Assembly: GCF_008369115.1 (NCBI RefSeq)
Contig: NZ_VOAZ01000001.1
Span: forward strand, 868,001 to 932,000
Direction of reading: 5' to 3'
DNA length: 64,000 nt
Source of the DNA: Psychrobacter sp. ANT_WB68
Lineage (GTDB): Bacteria > Pseudomonadota > Gammaproteobacteria > Pseudomonadales > Moraxellaceae
The notes under the pieces were generated by a model. It saw only the letters and a program-made list of their open reading frames with translations. It made no database searches and was not told the origin of the DNA. The position numbers were made by a program, and so were the translations under genes. How positions within the stretch are numbered: position 1 is the first letter of the stretch; each line of letters starts with the position of its first letter. Of the stretch, positions 9,541 through 19,005 are shown piece by piece.

Positions 9541-10788
9541 TTATTTAAAACGATTTAAACGATAAGAAGTAGGGTCTATAGCGGGAGTTTCACCAAAATA
9601 TAAAGCCGTGATCATCTCGGCACTGACGACGGCTTGGGTCAATCCCAGGTGCTGGTGGCCAAAATTTAAAAAAACGGAGCCGCACTTGTCGATAATGGGC
9701 AGCGAGTCGGCGGTTGAGGGTCTAAAACCCATCCACTGTGTGCTATTTTCGCTATCGACCGAGGTGGTTAGCATTGCTTGTGCTTGCTTTAGCAGCATTT
9801 GCGCCCGCTTCATATTGGCTGGGGCCTCAAGCCCCGCATATTCTACTGTGCCCGCTAAGCGTAGCCCGGTGTCCATTGGTGTCATGATAAAGCGACGATC
9901 CATACTTGAAACGGGTAGGGTTAAGCGTGTGGCTTCGTTAGGCAGCATGAGATGATAACCACGTTCCGTATCGAGAGGGACTGAGACGCCCGTCAACTGT
10001 TTTGCTAAAAATTTAGAGTGCGCGCCTGCCGCTAGCATGACTTTTTTAGCATTAATTTTTTGGTCAGGCGTCGTTAAAATGATGCCATCGGCCGTCACTT
10101 TCGCATCTAGAACACGGCAGTTTTCAACGATTCGACCACCAAGCTCTCTGAATGTATCAGTTAATTTCTGAGCCATGGCTTCGAGGTTGGTGATGTGTCC
10201 GGTTTCTGGGAAAAATAAAGCGCCCAACTGGTTATCTTTTAACCCAGGCTCAAGGTCTAAGAGAACCGATTGAGAGAGCAGTTCGTTATTCACTCCAAGG
10301 TCATTGAGACGATGGCCATGCGCTTTTAATTCGTACAGGCTAGTGTTCTTTTCGACCGTTAATAAAGACCCTTGCACCTTAATCCAGGATGTTAACTGCC
10401 ATTTATCTGCAAAATCCTGCCAAGCTTGTAGACTTTGACTATTGAGAGCTAAGAGTGCTTGATGGCTCTGCGCAAAAGGTTCTGGGCGCATATTCAATAG
10501 CAGCTTAAAAGCCCATGGCATTAAGCGTGGTAGGTAGCGCCAGTCTATGCGTAGGGGGCCTTCAGGGTTGAATAACATGGCTGGAACATGCTGCAATATA
10601 TTGGCATCGGCAATGGGAAAGACTTGCTCAGTAGCGATATGACCGGCATTGCCATAAGAGGCTCCGTGGGCGATTTTATCAGCTTCTAGGATAGCGACTT
10701 GCACTCCACGAGCTTGCAGAGTAACTGCAGCACATAAACCAATGATACCTCCACCAATAATATGTAAATCAAATACTTGATTGCCCAT
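9541..10788 (-). CDS. D-hydroxyproline dehydrogenase, DadA-like flavoprotein
   Basis: A 415-residue FAD-dependent oxidoreductase of the DAO family. The Rossmann motif GGGIIG is at residues 12-17 with the matching acidic end ILEADKIAHGASYGNAGHI. A C-terminal MGFRPSTADSLPIIDKCG and NFGHQHLGLT complete the family pattern. DadA proteins oxidise D-amino acids and feed electrons to the respiratory chain. Just downstream of a hydroxyproline 2-epimerase, the likely substrate is cis-4-hydroxy-D-proline, giving pyrroline-4-hydroxy-2-carboxylate. This is the single-subunit type, not the heteromeric enzyme seen in some pseudomonads. A general D-amino acid role remains possible. Confidence 0.87.
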   Translation of the reverse strand: MGNQVFDLHIIGGGIIGLCAAVTLQARGVQVAILEADKIAHGASYGNAGHIATEQVFPIADANILQHVPAMLFNPEGPLRIDWRYLPRLMPWAFKLLLNMRPEPFAQSHQALLALNSQSLQAWQDFADKWQLTSWIKVQGSLLTVEKNTSLYELKAHGHRLNDLGVNNELLSQSVLLDLEPGLKDNQLGALFFPETGHITNLEAMAQKLTDTFRELGGRIVENCRVLDAKVTADGIILTTPDQKINAKKVMLAAGAHSKFLAKQLTGVSVPLDTERGYHLMLPNEATRLTLPVSSMDRRFIMTPMDTGLRLAGTVEYAGLEAPANMKRAQMLLKQAQAMLTTSVDSENSTQWMGFRPSTADSLPIIDKCGSVFLNFGHQHLGLTQAVVSAEMITALYFGETPAIDPTSYRLNRFK

Positions 10789-10913
10789 GCTGCTCTCACT
10801 TCCTTGTGATTATTAATATGCTGCGTCCTGGTCGATCTAATACTGTTACTCGTGCCTACTTAAAAGATGTTATAAATTTCTATTAGAAGAGGTTTGTAAA
10901 AGAACAAAGGCTT

Positions 10914-11906
10914 CTATAGAGAGATGCCCCATTTAAACGGGTCGCTATCTTGGACGATTAGCGAAGTCTCGGCGCAGATATTGGCATAACCGCGAATCGT
11001 AGGGATAATGGTATTGTCAGGATAGGGATGCGAGGTGGACTGAGTTTTGCTAAGCTCTGCAGCAGGTTGATAGCTGGCGCTAAAAATACTGCCAATGACG
11101 CTTTGTTGAATCCAAGTCTGCCCAGGAGCTAGTAGACCATCCGCTGCCAAACAAGCTAATTTTGCACTGGTGCCGGTCCCACAAGGAGAGCGGTCATAAG
11201 CGGCACCTGGACATAAAACGAAGCTTTTGCTATTAGCGTTGGCAAGCTCGCTTTGACTAAACAGCTCTATATGGTCTATTTCCCCATTATTAGCGCCGGT
11301 AATATCAGTTTCATGAAGTGCAGATTTAATCTGCAAGCTAAACTGGGTGAGCGACTGGACATTGCTGGCCTTGATATCTTGATGATGATCACTCACTAAA
11401 AAGAACCAATTGCCTCCCCAAGCAATGTCTCCATAAATAAGTCCGATAGTCGGCACTTGAACTTCGACTTGTTTTCGGTAGCGATAAGAGGGTACATTTT
11501 GTACACTACAACTGCCGTCTTCATGCAAAGTAGCCTTTACCAAACCAACAGTTGTCTCAAGATAGTGCTCACCCGGAGTAATCTTTTTCTGATAAGCAAG
11601 TGAGGCAATGACACCAATAGTGCCATGACCACACATACCCAAATAGCCACTATTATTGAAGAAAATAACGCCAGCCTTGGCGCGAGGGTCAGTAGGCTCA
11701 CACAGTAAAGCTCCAACAAGTACATCATTGCCACGAGGTTCTAGAATGATGCTCTGGCGTAAATGATCGAAGTTTTGTTTGAAGTCTTGCAGTTTTTCCT
11801 GAATGGTGTGCCCATTAAGATTTGGGAAGCCTTCGTACACCATGCGAGTGGGTTCACCACCAGTGTGTGAGTCAATGATTTTAAAATTAAAAAGCGTAGC
11901 AGACAT
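10914..11906 (-). CDS. 4-hydroxyproline 2-epimerase (proline racemase family)
   Basis: A 330-residue cofactor-independent epimerase. Both catalytic cysteines are present: C92 in MCGHGTIG and C242 in [10 protein letters not shown], with D238 close by. Having both Cys separates it from the trans-3-hydroxyproline dehydratases of the same fold, which replace the first Cys with Ser or Thr. [16 protein letters not shown] near the N-terminus is the typical epimerase start. It should interconvert trans-4-hydroxy-L-proline and cis-4-hydroxy-D-proline, the entry step of the pathway encoded by the four genes after it. It is the first gene of the operon and is divergent from the AraC-type regulator. Confidence 0.92.
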   Translation of the reverse strand: MSATLFNFKIIDSHTGGEPTRMVYEGFPNLNGHTIQEKLQDFKQNFDHLRQSIILEPRGNDVLVGALLCEPTDPRAKAGVIFFNNSGYLGMCGHGTIGVIASLAYQKKITPGEHYLETTVGLVKATLHEDGSCSVQNVPSYRYRKQVEVQVPTIGLIYGDIAWGGNWFFLVSDHHQDIKASNVQSLTQFSLQIKSALHETDITGANNGEIDHIELFSQSELANANSKSFVLCPGAAYDRSPCGTGTSAKLACLAADGLLAPGQTWIQQSVIGSIFSASYQPAAELSKTQSTSHPYPDNTIIPTIRGYANICAETSLIVQDSDPFKWGISL

Positions 11907-12244
11907 AGTTGACTTCCCGATTCATCCGTGAATTAAGGTTCGTTTCTGGCACCTATTATTAGATAGTGCGTATATATAGAATGACCCCTTTCGTAAAAGA
12001 GGTCTTGTTGTTTTTCTATGAATAAATGCGCATTTCTGCATAGGTTGTAATGTGAGATAACGGTATAAAGGTTATGCTATTAACTTAACGTTCTGAATCA
12101 TCACTAGGTTCTAGGGGAGCTCAAGGTAAAATAAGTTTAAATTTTATTTTTCTAATAAATTATTTATGTATAGAAGTGACATAGGAATAAGGTTTGCTAA
12201 AATAATATTTTTAGGGCTGAGTAGTAGAGCCCGAGAGAGGCTAT
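11907..12244. promoter_or_regulatory. Divergent control region of hydroxyproline operon
   Basis: A 338-bp AT-rich region between the epimerase and the AraC-type regulator. It contains an imperfect inverted repeat at 11983-12004 (GACC and GGTC outer arms, 8 of 9 positions paired) about 77 bp before the epimerase start, and a perfect 12-bp palindrome AAATGCGCATTT at 12024-12035. Either could be an operator; which protein binds is unknown. AraC proteins more often bind direct repeats, and I did not find a convincing pair. Confidence 0.4.
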
Positions 12245-13048
12245 ATGGAAAATGTGCCAATGCTATCGTTAAGAGAGCCGATAAAAGGATTGTCAAAACA
12301 GCTACAGGCTTATCGACCAAAAAACTTGCAGGAGTTTGTTGGTAACGTATCATTATTAATGCCTTTGCTCGATACCATGGCGAACACGGTATTTTTTGTG
12401 AAAGACAGCCAAGCCTGTTATCAATTAGTGAATAAGACGCTCATTAAACGCAGTGGTTTCAAAGACAAAAAAGAACTTTTAGGGCTAACTTCAGAGCAAG
12501 TGTTTTCAGAGCCTCAAGGCAAAGATTACCTTAGTCAGGATATGAAGGTGCTGAAAGAGGGCAGGGAGATTGTTGATAGACTTGAGCTACATAGTTATGC
12601 TTCTGGACAGCTAGGCTGGTGTATCACGCAAAAGCTACCGGTATATAATACAGAACGATGTATTGTAGCAATGGTGGGTATATCGGTCGATATCGACGAA
12701 GATAATGAGCGAATATTGCGTAAGCACGCTCGCTTAGCAAGTGTGGAGGAGTATGTACGAAACAACCTTGATCAGAAAATTACTATTGTGCACTTAGCGA
12801 CGCTAGCGAATCTCAGCCAATCACAACTAGAGCGTACTTTTAAAGCAGTGCTTAATATGTCGCCAATCCAGTTTGTACAGAAGATTCGTTTAGAGCATGC
12901 TATTCGATTGTTGGCAGACCCTAAGCTGACAGTAACTCAAATCTCTTTAACTTGTGGCTATAGTGATCATAGTGCTTTTAGTCGGCAGTTTAAGAAATTT
13001 ACCGGTATGTCACCGATTAAGTTTCGTAATATTCATTTTAAAATATAG
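12245..13048 (+). CDS. PAS-AraC transcription regulator of hydroxyproline operon
   Basis: A 267-residue regulator. Residues ~35-145 look like a PAS-type sensor (TMANTVFFVKDSQACYQLVN, then ELLGLTSEQVF). Residues ~165-265 carry two helix-turn-helix units of AraC/XylS type: ITIVHLATLANLSQSQLERTFK and the C-terminal signature LTCGYSDHSAFSRQFKKFTGMSP. It is divergent from the epimerase gene, the standard layout for a pathway-specific activator, so it probably senses hydroxyproline or an intermediate. An unrelated target cannot be excluded. Confidence 0.85.
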   Translation: MENVPMLSLREPIKGLSKQLQAYRPKNLQEFVGNVSLLMPLLDTMANTVFFVKDSQACYQLVNKTLIKRSGFKDKKELLGLTSEQVFSEPQGKDYLSQDMKVLKEGREIVDRLELHSYASGQLGWCITQKLPVYNTERCIVAMVGISVDIDEDNERILRKHARLASVEEYVRNNLDQKITIVHLATLANLSQSQLERTFKAVLNMSPIQFVQKIRLEHAIRLLADPKLTVTQISLTCGYSDHSAFSRQFKKFTGMSPIKFRNIHFKI

Positions 13049-13311
13049 AAGTGACCAAGATTTTTTACTTCGTATCGTACGATAAGATTTGGGGCTGTAG
13101 TAGAGAAGGATTAAATATGACATTATGTATCAGTATTTTAAGCTGATTAGACGATAACTATAATTAAATCCAAACTCAGAATCTTTTAAAAAAATGGAAA
13201 TTCTTCTTATCAATTCTATGCAGAAAACTTGTGACCTTCGTGAGAAAGTCACCTAAGAGCGTTTGCTTTTAGAATCCCACACTTGAGCTTGTCGAAAGTG
13301 GCGAGAGTATG

Positions 13312-13962
13312 TCAAGTGTCTGTTTCAGGCTTGGATATTGCGCGCCATAAAATGACAAAAAGCGCATCAAACTCTTTATTTATCGGTGTATGGCTCTGAC
13401 GCATAATGTGCATCAAGCCTAAACGACTGATAAACCCCATAAATACATCAAATAGAATATATAGTGGTACGCTGTCGTTTAATACGCCGCGTTTCTGCCC
13501 ATCTTCTAGTACATCTAAAAATGCACCAATTAGCTCTTTATTCTCATAAATAGCAATACTGCGAATGCGTGATACCGATATCGAGGATAGCACCATCACT
13601 GCATCTGGATGGCTATCAACAAAATCAAAACATACCCAGAGTGTCTTACGCAATCGATCTTTCACGCTATCAATCCCTTGTAAGTGGTCCATGATCCGTG
13701 CCGCTAATCTACCAAGCACAATATCCATAATGGTATTAAACAGGGTTTGCTTGTCGCCAAAGTATTTATAGAGGGTTTGCAATGAAACGTTGGCAGACTT
13801 AGCAATTTGTGCCATCGTCACTTCACTAGGCTCGAATCCTGCAAACACTTTACGCACCGCTTTTTCAATCTTATCTAAGGTAGCAGGTCGCATATCTGCC
13901 AACGGTGCCAATTGCTGAGGTGTCGTAAGGCTGTCCTTTGGGCTGACCCTTGTCATGATCAT
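13312..13962 (-). CDS. TetR-family repressor of beta-oxidation operon
   Basis: A 216-residue regulator with a TetR DNA-binding domain at about residues 28-75 (EVTMAQIAKSANVSLQTLYKYFGDKQTLF), followed by an all-helical ligand domain. It is divergent from an acyl-CoA dehydrogenase-led operon. The 263-bp gap contains two related 16-bp palindromes, a classic TetR operator arrangement. The ligand is probably an acyl-CoA, by analogy with PsrA/FadR-type TetR regulators, but this is inferred only from the neighbours. Confidence 0.88.
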   Translation of the reverse strand: MIMTRVSPKDSLTTPQQLAPLADMRPATLDKIEKAVRKVFAGFEPSEVTMAQIAKSANVSLQTLYKYFGDKQTLFNTIMDIVLGRLAARIMDHLQGIDSVKDRLRKTLWVCFDFVDSHPDAVMVLSSISVSRIRSIAIYENKELIGAFLDVLEDGQKRGVLNDSVPLYILFDVFMGFISRLGLMHIMRQSHTPINKEFDALFVILWRAISKPETDT

Positions 13963-14027
13963 TTACTCCTATATATTTTGCTTGAGTGAGAGTGAGTTTC
14001 TTTGTTGAGCTGACAAAAAATAATTAT

Positions 14028-14043
14028 GGTAACTTATATTACT
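14028..14043. promoter_or_regulatory. Putative TetR operator 1
   Basis: GGTAACTTATATTACT, matching 13 of 16 positions of the perfect palindrome at 14137-14152. It lies 65 bp before the TetR start, suited to autoregulation. Confidence 0.5.
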
Positions 14044-14136
14044 ATTTAAATTAAACAGATTGAATAAAGTATTTTGATAACCTAGTATATCTGTCACGAG
14101 TTAGTATTTATATGGATTTAAATTTTTTTTACAAAG

Positions 14137-14152
14137 GGTAATTTAAATTACC
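14137..14152. promoter_or_regulatory. Putative TetR operator 2
   Basis: GGTAATTTAAATTACC, a perfect 16-bp palindrome about 80 bp upstream of the acyl-CoA dehydrogenase. Together with the degenerate copy near the TetR gene it is the best candidate binding site for the divergent repressor. Confidence 0.6.
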
Positions 14153-14234
14153 ATTAATTACTACGCTTAATAAAACTTTAATTCCAGCACAATCAATTTA
14201 ATTATATTTTTAATTTAAACCAAGGATGGACAAC

Positions 14235-15386
14235 ATGAGTATTGAAGCCTTTACCTCGAACTGGATGACCGAAGAACATAGCATGGTGTATGACAGTGCT
14301 TTGAAGATGTTTAAAAGCTGGGAAGAGAAAGACGAGCAGTGGCGTGAAAACGGCATTATTGACCGTGAAGCTTGGAATGAAGCAGGCAATATGGGCTTTT
14401 TATGTGCGTCAATGCCTGAAGAGTATGGCGGTGGCGGTGGTGATTTCGGTCACGAAGCCGCTATTTTACTAGCGCAGGCACAGGCCAACCAATCTGGTTT
14501 TGGGGGTATGGTTCATTCAGGTATTGTTGCACCGTATATCTTAAAGCATGGTACTGAGGAGCAGAAAAAAGCATGGCTACCTAAACTGGCCACGGGCGAA
14601 TCTGTTGCCGCTATCGCGATGACAGAACCAACCACTGGTTCTGACTTACAGGCAATCAAAACTTATGCGATTAAAGAGGGCGACGACTACATCATCAACG
14701 GTTCAAAAACCTTCATCACTAACGGCCAGCATGCCAATCTTATCCTTTTAGCTTGTAAAACAGACCGTGAGAAGGGTGCACAGGGCGTTTCATTAATCGT
14801 CGTTGAAACAGATGGTTTAGAAGGGTTTGAGCGTGGCCGTAACCTTAAGAAAACTGGTTTATCTGCCCAAGATACTTCAGAGTTATTCTTTAGTAACGTA
14901 CGCGTGCCACAAAAGAACGTATTGGGCGGTACGGAAGGACTTGGTTTTATCCAAATGATGCAAGAACTGCCACAAGAACGCCTTATTATTGCGCTAAGTG
15001 GTTGCGGTGCTATCAAGCTAGCGCTTGATCTGACTCTTGAATATGTTAAAGAGCGTGAAGCCTTTGGTCGTTCCATTTGGAAGTTCCAAAATACGCGCTT
15101 TAAGCTCGCTGAAGTTCAAGCCGATTACCTAGCAGTAAAAGCTTTGTGTGACTCTGCTGTGGAAGCCATGATTGCTGGTAAATTAACCGCACCGCAAGCG
15201 TCATTAATAAAATACTGGGTTACTGAAAAACAGTGCAATGTCATGGATGAATGCTTACAGTTATTCGGTGGTTACGGCTATATGACCGAATATCCAATCG
15301 CTCGTATGTACGCTGATGCTCGCGTACAAAAAATCTACGGCGGTACTAATGAGATTATGAAGGAGTTGGCGTCACGCTTTATGTAA
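14235..15386 (+). CDS. Acyl-CoA dehydrogenase
   Basis: An FAD enzyme introducing the 2,3-double bond into acyl-CoA, the first beta-oxidation step. Motifs: AMTEPTTGSDLQAIKT for flavin and substrate contact, and YGYMTEYPIARMYADARVQKIYGGTNEIMKE near the C-terminus, split here across two family blocks. The catalytic Glu is not in the C-terminal GGT motif but in LPQERL (E251 counted from the upstream ATG), as in long-chain/isovaleryl-type dehydrogenases. I prefer the ATG at 14235 because AAGGA lies 8 bp upstream; the ATG at 14226 overlaps that site. First gene of a five-gene operon with thiolase, FadB-like, racemase and ligase. Confidence 0.92.
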   Translation: MSIEAFTSNWMTEEHSMVYDSALKMFKSWEEKDEQWRENGIIDREAWNEAGNMGFLCASMPEEYGGGGGDFGHEAAILLAQAQANQSGFGGMVHSGIVAPYILKHGTEEQKKAWLPKLATGESVAAIAMTEPTTGSDLQAIKTYAIKEGDDYIINGSKTFITNGQHANLILLACKTDREKGAQGVSLIVVETDGLEGFERGRNLKKTGLSAQDTSELFFSNVRVPQKNVLGGTEGLGFIQMMQELPQERLIIALSGCGAIKLALDLTLEYVKEREAFGRSIWKFQNTRFKLAEVQADYLAVKALCDSAVEAMIAGKLTAPQASLIKYWVTEKQCNVMDECLQLFGGYGYMTEYPIARMYADARVQKIYGGTNEIMKELASRFM

Positions 15387-15408
15387 ATCATCAGCTCAGG
15401 TAACCGTT

Positions 15409-15436
15409 GGTGACTTGATATCAAAGTCAAGTCACC
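15409..15436. promoter_or_regulatory. Intercistronic hairpin after acyl-CoA dehydrogenase
   Basis: Perfect 10-bp arms GGTGACTTGA and TCAAGTCACC with an 8-nt loop, 23 bp past the stop codon and without a U-tract on either strand. It may stabilise the upstream message or adjust relative expression within the operon; a terminator is less likely. Confidence 0.4.
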
Positions 15437-15541
15437 ACAATAGCTACGCTCAAAACCATTATCTTAAAGTTAACCGACTATTTTAAAGTAAACCAAAAGT
15501 TCGAAAATAAATTATTTTAAGAACTAATAAAGGGATTTTTT

Positions 15542-16750
15542 ATGACTGAAGTTGCCTATATCTATGATGCCATTCGCACTCCTCGTGGCAAAGGGAAAAA
15601 GGACGGCTCTCTGCATCAAGCCTCGCCAATATGGCTGGTTCGCACCCTATTAAAAGAGATGCGACAACGCCATAATTTAGACACCAGTTTGGTAGATGAC
15701 GTTATCTTAGGCTGTGTCACCCCCGTGGGTGAACAAGGCTCTGACATTGCACGCATTGCTGTTATTGACGCGGACTGGCATCAGAGTGTGGCAGGGGTAA
15801 CGTTATCACGCTTTTGCGCATCTGGCTTAGAAGGCATCAATCTAGCCGCTACCAAAGTTATGTCGGGCATGGAAGATTTGGTGGTTGCCGGTGGCGTTGA
15901 GTCTATGAGTCGTGTGCCGATGGGTATGGATGGCGGCGCTTGGTATATGGACCCTCGTGTAAACGATGCGGTTCAGTTTGTGCCTCAAGGCGTGGGTGCT
16001 GATACAATTGCCACACTACGCGGTTTTAGTCGTGCGGATGTTGATGCTTTCGCGACTGAATCGCATAGAAGAGCAGCAGCAGCGTGGGACAACGGCTATT
16101 ACGACAAATCTGTGGTTCCTGTGACCGATATCAATGGCATGCTGCTACTAGATAAAGATGAAACCATTCGCCCCAACACCTCAGTTGAAACCTTAGCCAA
16201 ATTAAATCCTTCCTTTGCTATGCCCGGTAAAATGGGCTTCGATGGCGTTATCCTAGATAAATACACCACCATTGAGAGCGTTGATCATGTTCACCATGCA
16301 GGCAATTCATCAGGTATCGTTGATGGGTCTGCGCTTTGTCTTGTGGGCAGTAAGGCCGCTGGCGAGAAAGCCGGTCTGAAGCCACGCGCTAAGATTACGA
16401 TGGCCGCAGTGATCGGCTCTGAGCCAACCATTATGTTAACCGGCCCAACTCCTGCCTGTCAGAAAGCACTGGACAAAGCGGGTATGACGGCCGCTGATAT
16501 TGATTTATGGGAAATTAATGAAGCCTTTGCCGCGGTGCCGATGAATACCGCTGCTGATTTTGGTATATCGCTGGATAAAGTGAACGTTAATGGCGGCGCT
16601 ATCGCTATGGGTCATCCTCTTGGTGCCACAGGCGCTATGCTAGTAGCCACCGTATTAGACGAGTTAGAACGCCGTGATTTGAATACCGCTATGATTACCC
16701 TGTGTGTTGGAGGGGGTATGGGTATTGCTACCATTATTGAGCGGGTTTAA
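15542..16750 (+). CDS. Acetyl-CoA C-acyltransferase (thiolase)
   Basis: A 402-residue thiolase. The three catalytic residues are in place: C92 in [12 protein letters not shown]358 in [10 protein letters not shown] and C388 in [17 protein letters not shown] is also present. It cleaves 3-ketoacyl-CoA with CoA to acetyl-CoA and a shortened acyl-CoA, the final beta-oxidation step. An unusual low-complexity difference from FadA is the N-terminal [15 protein letters not shown], common in the FadI/AtoB-like acetyltransferases annotated as acetyl-CoA C-acetyltransferase, so chain-length preference is uncertain. It sits between the acyl-CoA dehydrogenase and the FadB-like gene. Confidence 0.92.
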   Translation: MTEVAYIYDAIRTPRGKGKKDGSLHQASPIWLVRTLLKEMRQRHNLDTSLVDDVILGCVTPVGEQGSDIARIAVIDADWHQSVAGVTLSRFCASGLEGINLAATKVMSGMEDLVVAGGVESMSRVPMGMDGGAWYMDPRVNDAVQFVPQGVGADTIATLRGFSRADVDAFATESHRRAAAAWDNGYYDKSVVPVTDINGMLLLDKDETIRPNTSVETLAKLNPSFAMPGKMGFDGVILDKYTTIESVDHVHHAGNSSGIVDGSALCLVGSKAAGEKAGLKPRAKITMAAVIGSEPTIMLTGPTPACQKALDKAGMTAADIDLWEINEAFAAVPMNTAADFGISLDKVNVNGGAIAMGHPLGATGAMLVATVLDELERRDLNTAMITLCVGGGMGIATIIERV

Positions 16751-16833
16751 GCCTTAACTTATCAATCATATAGGCTAAACCTCTTTATAGCCTAGATACG
16801 GACATAACATACGCCTAGAAATAAGGATATAAC

Positions 16834-19005
16834 ATGAGTACCAACAGCGTAAACACCATTAACCAATTAAACAATTTTTCAGCAGAATCTGACAACGGCA
16901 TTATCACGGTTACGATCGATCAAAGCGATCGTAAAATGAACGTCATTGGCGAAGGTTTTAATGAAGCATTTGCCACCTTAACTGACGCCTTTATCAATGA
17001 TGAAGAAGCAAAAGGGTTAATCTTAACCTCCGGAAAATCAACCTATGTAGTGGGTGCCGATATCGATCAATTGGCCACTATTGAAACTGCGGAACAAGCG
17101 TTTGAGTTAGTAGAAGATTTAAAAACCAGCCTGCGCAAGCTAGAAACGTCAGGCAAACCAGTAGTAGCCGCCATTACCGGTACCGCTTTGGGTGGTGGTT
17201 TAGAACTGGCTTTGGCCTGTCATTACCGCATTGCTATTGATTCACCAAAGACCAAACTGGGTCTGCCAGAAGTGAAATTGGGTCTATTGCCTGGCGGTGG
17301 CGGTACTCAGCGTCTGCCACGTCTAGTAGGTATTCAAAAAGCACTTGAGCTAATGACTCAAGGCAAAGAGCTTCGTCCTCAGCAAGCCTTAGAGATTGGG
17401 GTTATTCATGATACGGCCAAAAACAACGAAGAGCTTATCAGCAAAGCCAAAGAGTGGATCAACAACAATCCTAAAGCCAGCCAGCCTTGGGATGAAAAAG
17501 GTTTTAAAATTCCAGGTGGCGATAGCAAACATCCTAAAGTGGTTCAGGTCTTCTCAATTGCCCCAGCAATGGCCAATCAAAAATCGCATGGCAACTATCC
17601 TGCCATCACTCACATTCTATCGAGTGTGTTCGAAGGCTGCTTAACCGACATCGATAATGGCCTGAAAATTGAGTCGCGTTATTTTGTGGCTTGTGCCTTA
17701 TCAGATGTGTCTAAAAACATGATTAACACTCTTTGGACGCAGCTGAATAACATTAAGAAGGGTCAGTCACGTCCTGAAGGATTTGAGCGCTCTAAAGTTA
17801 GCAAAGTAGGTATTCTTGGTGCCGGTATGATGGGCGCAGGTATTGCTTATGTTTCTGCCAAAGCAGGTATGGATGTCGTGCTTTTAGATACATCTATTGA
17901 AGGCGCTGAAAAAGGTAAAAACTATTCTACTAAGTTGTTAGACAAGGCTATAAGCCGTGGTCGTTCAACAGCTGACAAGAAACAAGCTTTATTAAATAAA
18001 ATTAAGACCACCACGGCTTATGATGACTTAGAAGGCTGTGACTTAATTATCGAAGCGGTGTTCGAGGACGTCGACATTAAAGCGGCCTGTACTCGTAATG
18101 CGGAAGCGGTTATTCCAGAAACGGCCGTTTATGCTTCTAATACCTCGACGCTACCGATCACTGAATTGGCTAAAGCCAGTAAACGTCCTAACCAGTTCAT
18201 CGGTCTACATTTCTTCTCACCAGTAGATAAGATGCCGTTGGTTGAAATTATTGTTGGCGAAGAAACAGATGATGCTACTTTAGCCAAAGGCTTTGATTAT
18301 GTGGGTCAAATCGCTAAGACCCCAATCGTAGTCAATGACAGTCGCGGCTTCTATACCTCTCGCGTATTTGGTACCTATGTCTCAGAAGGTATTGCGATGT
18401 TGGCCGAAGGTATCCACCCACGTAGCATCGAGGTTGCGGGTCTAAAAGCGGGTATGCCAATGCCGCCACTAGCGCTTCAGGATGAAGTTTCGCTAAGTTT
18501 GTCACTGCATGTTATGCAACAGACCAAGTGTGCTTTAGAAGTTGAAGGTAAAAACTTTACCGCACATCCTGCCATGCCAGTAGTTGAAAAAATGGTGAAT
18601 GAACTAGGACGTGAAGGTAAGAAGGTAGGTAAAGGTTTCTATGACTATCCAGAAAATGGTGAAAAACGCTTATGGCCTGAGCTGACTGAGCTTTATCCAA
18701 CCAAAGAGGAGCAACCTTCACAACAAGATCTAGTTGACCGTTTACTGTACGTTCAAGCCAATGAAACCGCCAAATGTTTCGAGGAGAACGTGGTACGTTC
18801 AGTCGCCGATGCTAACGTTGGCTCTATCTTCGGTTGGGGATTTGCACCAAACCAAGGTGGTACCTTACAGTTTATCAACTCAGTAGGCGTCGATAAATTT
18901 GTAGAGCGTAGTCGTGAGCTTGCGAGCAAATACGGTGAGCGTTTTGAACCGGCTAATATTCTAGTAGAAATGGCTGAAAAAGGTCAGGAGTTTAGCGATG
19001 AGTAG
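16834..19005 (+). CDS. FadB-type enoyl-CoA hydratase/3-hydroxyacyl-CoA dehydrogenase
   Basis: A 723-residue bifunctional beta-oxidation protein. Residues ~15-200 are the enoyl-CoA hydratase domain (VVGADIDQL, GTALGGGLELALACHYRIA, PEVKLGLLPGGGGTQRLPR). From about 325 a dehydrogenase domain starts with the NAD motif GILGAGMMGAGIAYVSAKAG and continues with SNTSTLPITELA and GLHFFSPVDKMPLVEII. Length and order match FadB/FadJ (about 715-730 aa). Its stop overlaps the next gene by 8 bp, so the two are translationally coupled. This is a stand-alone set led by an acyl-CoA dehydrogenase rather than the usual fadBA pair. Confidence 0.94.
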   Translation: MSTNSVNTINQLNNFSAESDNGIITVTIDQSDRKMNVIGEGFNEAFATLTDAFINDEEAKGLILTSGKSTYVVGADIDQLATIETAEQAFELVEDLKTSLRKLETSGKPVVAAITGTALGGGLELALACHYRIAIDSPKTKLGLPEVKLGLLPGGGGTQRLPRLVGIQKALELMTQGKELRPQQALEIGVIHDTAKNNEELISKAKEWINNNPKASQPWDEKGFKIPGGDSKHPKVVQVFSIAPAMANQKSHGNYPAITHILSSVFEGCLTDIDNGLKIESRYFVACALSDVSKNMINTLWTQLNNIKKGQSRPEGFERSKVSKVGILGAGMMGAGIAYVSAKAGMDVVLLDTSIEGAEKGKNYSTKLLDKAISRGRSTADKKQALLNKIKTTTAYDDLEGCDLIIEAVFEDVDIKAACTRNAEAVIPETAVYASNTSTLPITELAKASKRPNQFIGLHFFSPVDKMPLVEIIVGEETDDATLAKGFDYVGQIAKTPIVVNDSRGFYTSRVFGTYVSEGIAMLAEGIHPRSIEVAGLKAGMPMPPLALQDEVSLSLSLHVMQQTKCALEVEGKNFTAHPAMPVVEKMVNELGREGKKVGKGFYDYPENGEKRLWPELTELYPTKEEQPSQQDLVDRLLYVQANETAKCFEENVVRSVADANVGSIFGWGFAPNQGGTLQFINSVGVDKFVERSRELASKYGERFEPANILVEMAEKGQEFSDE

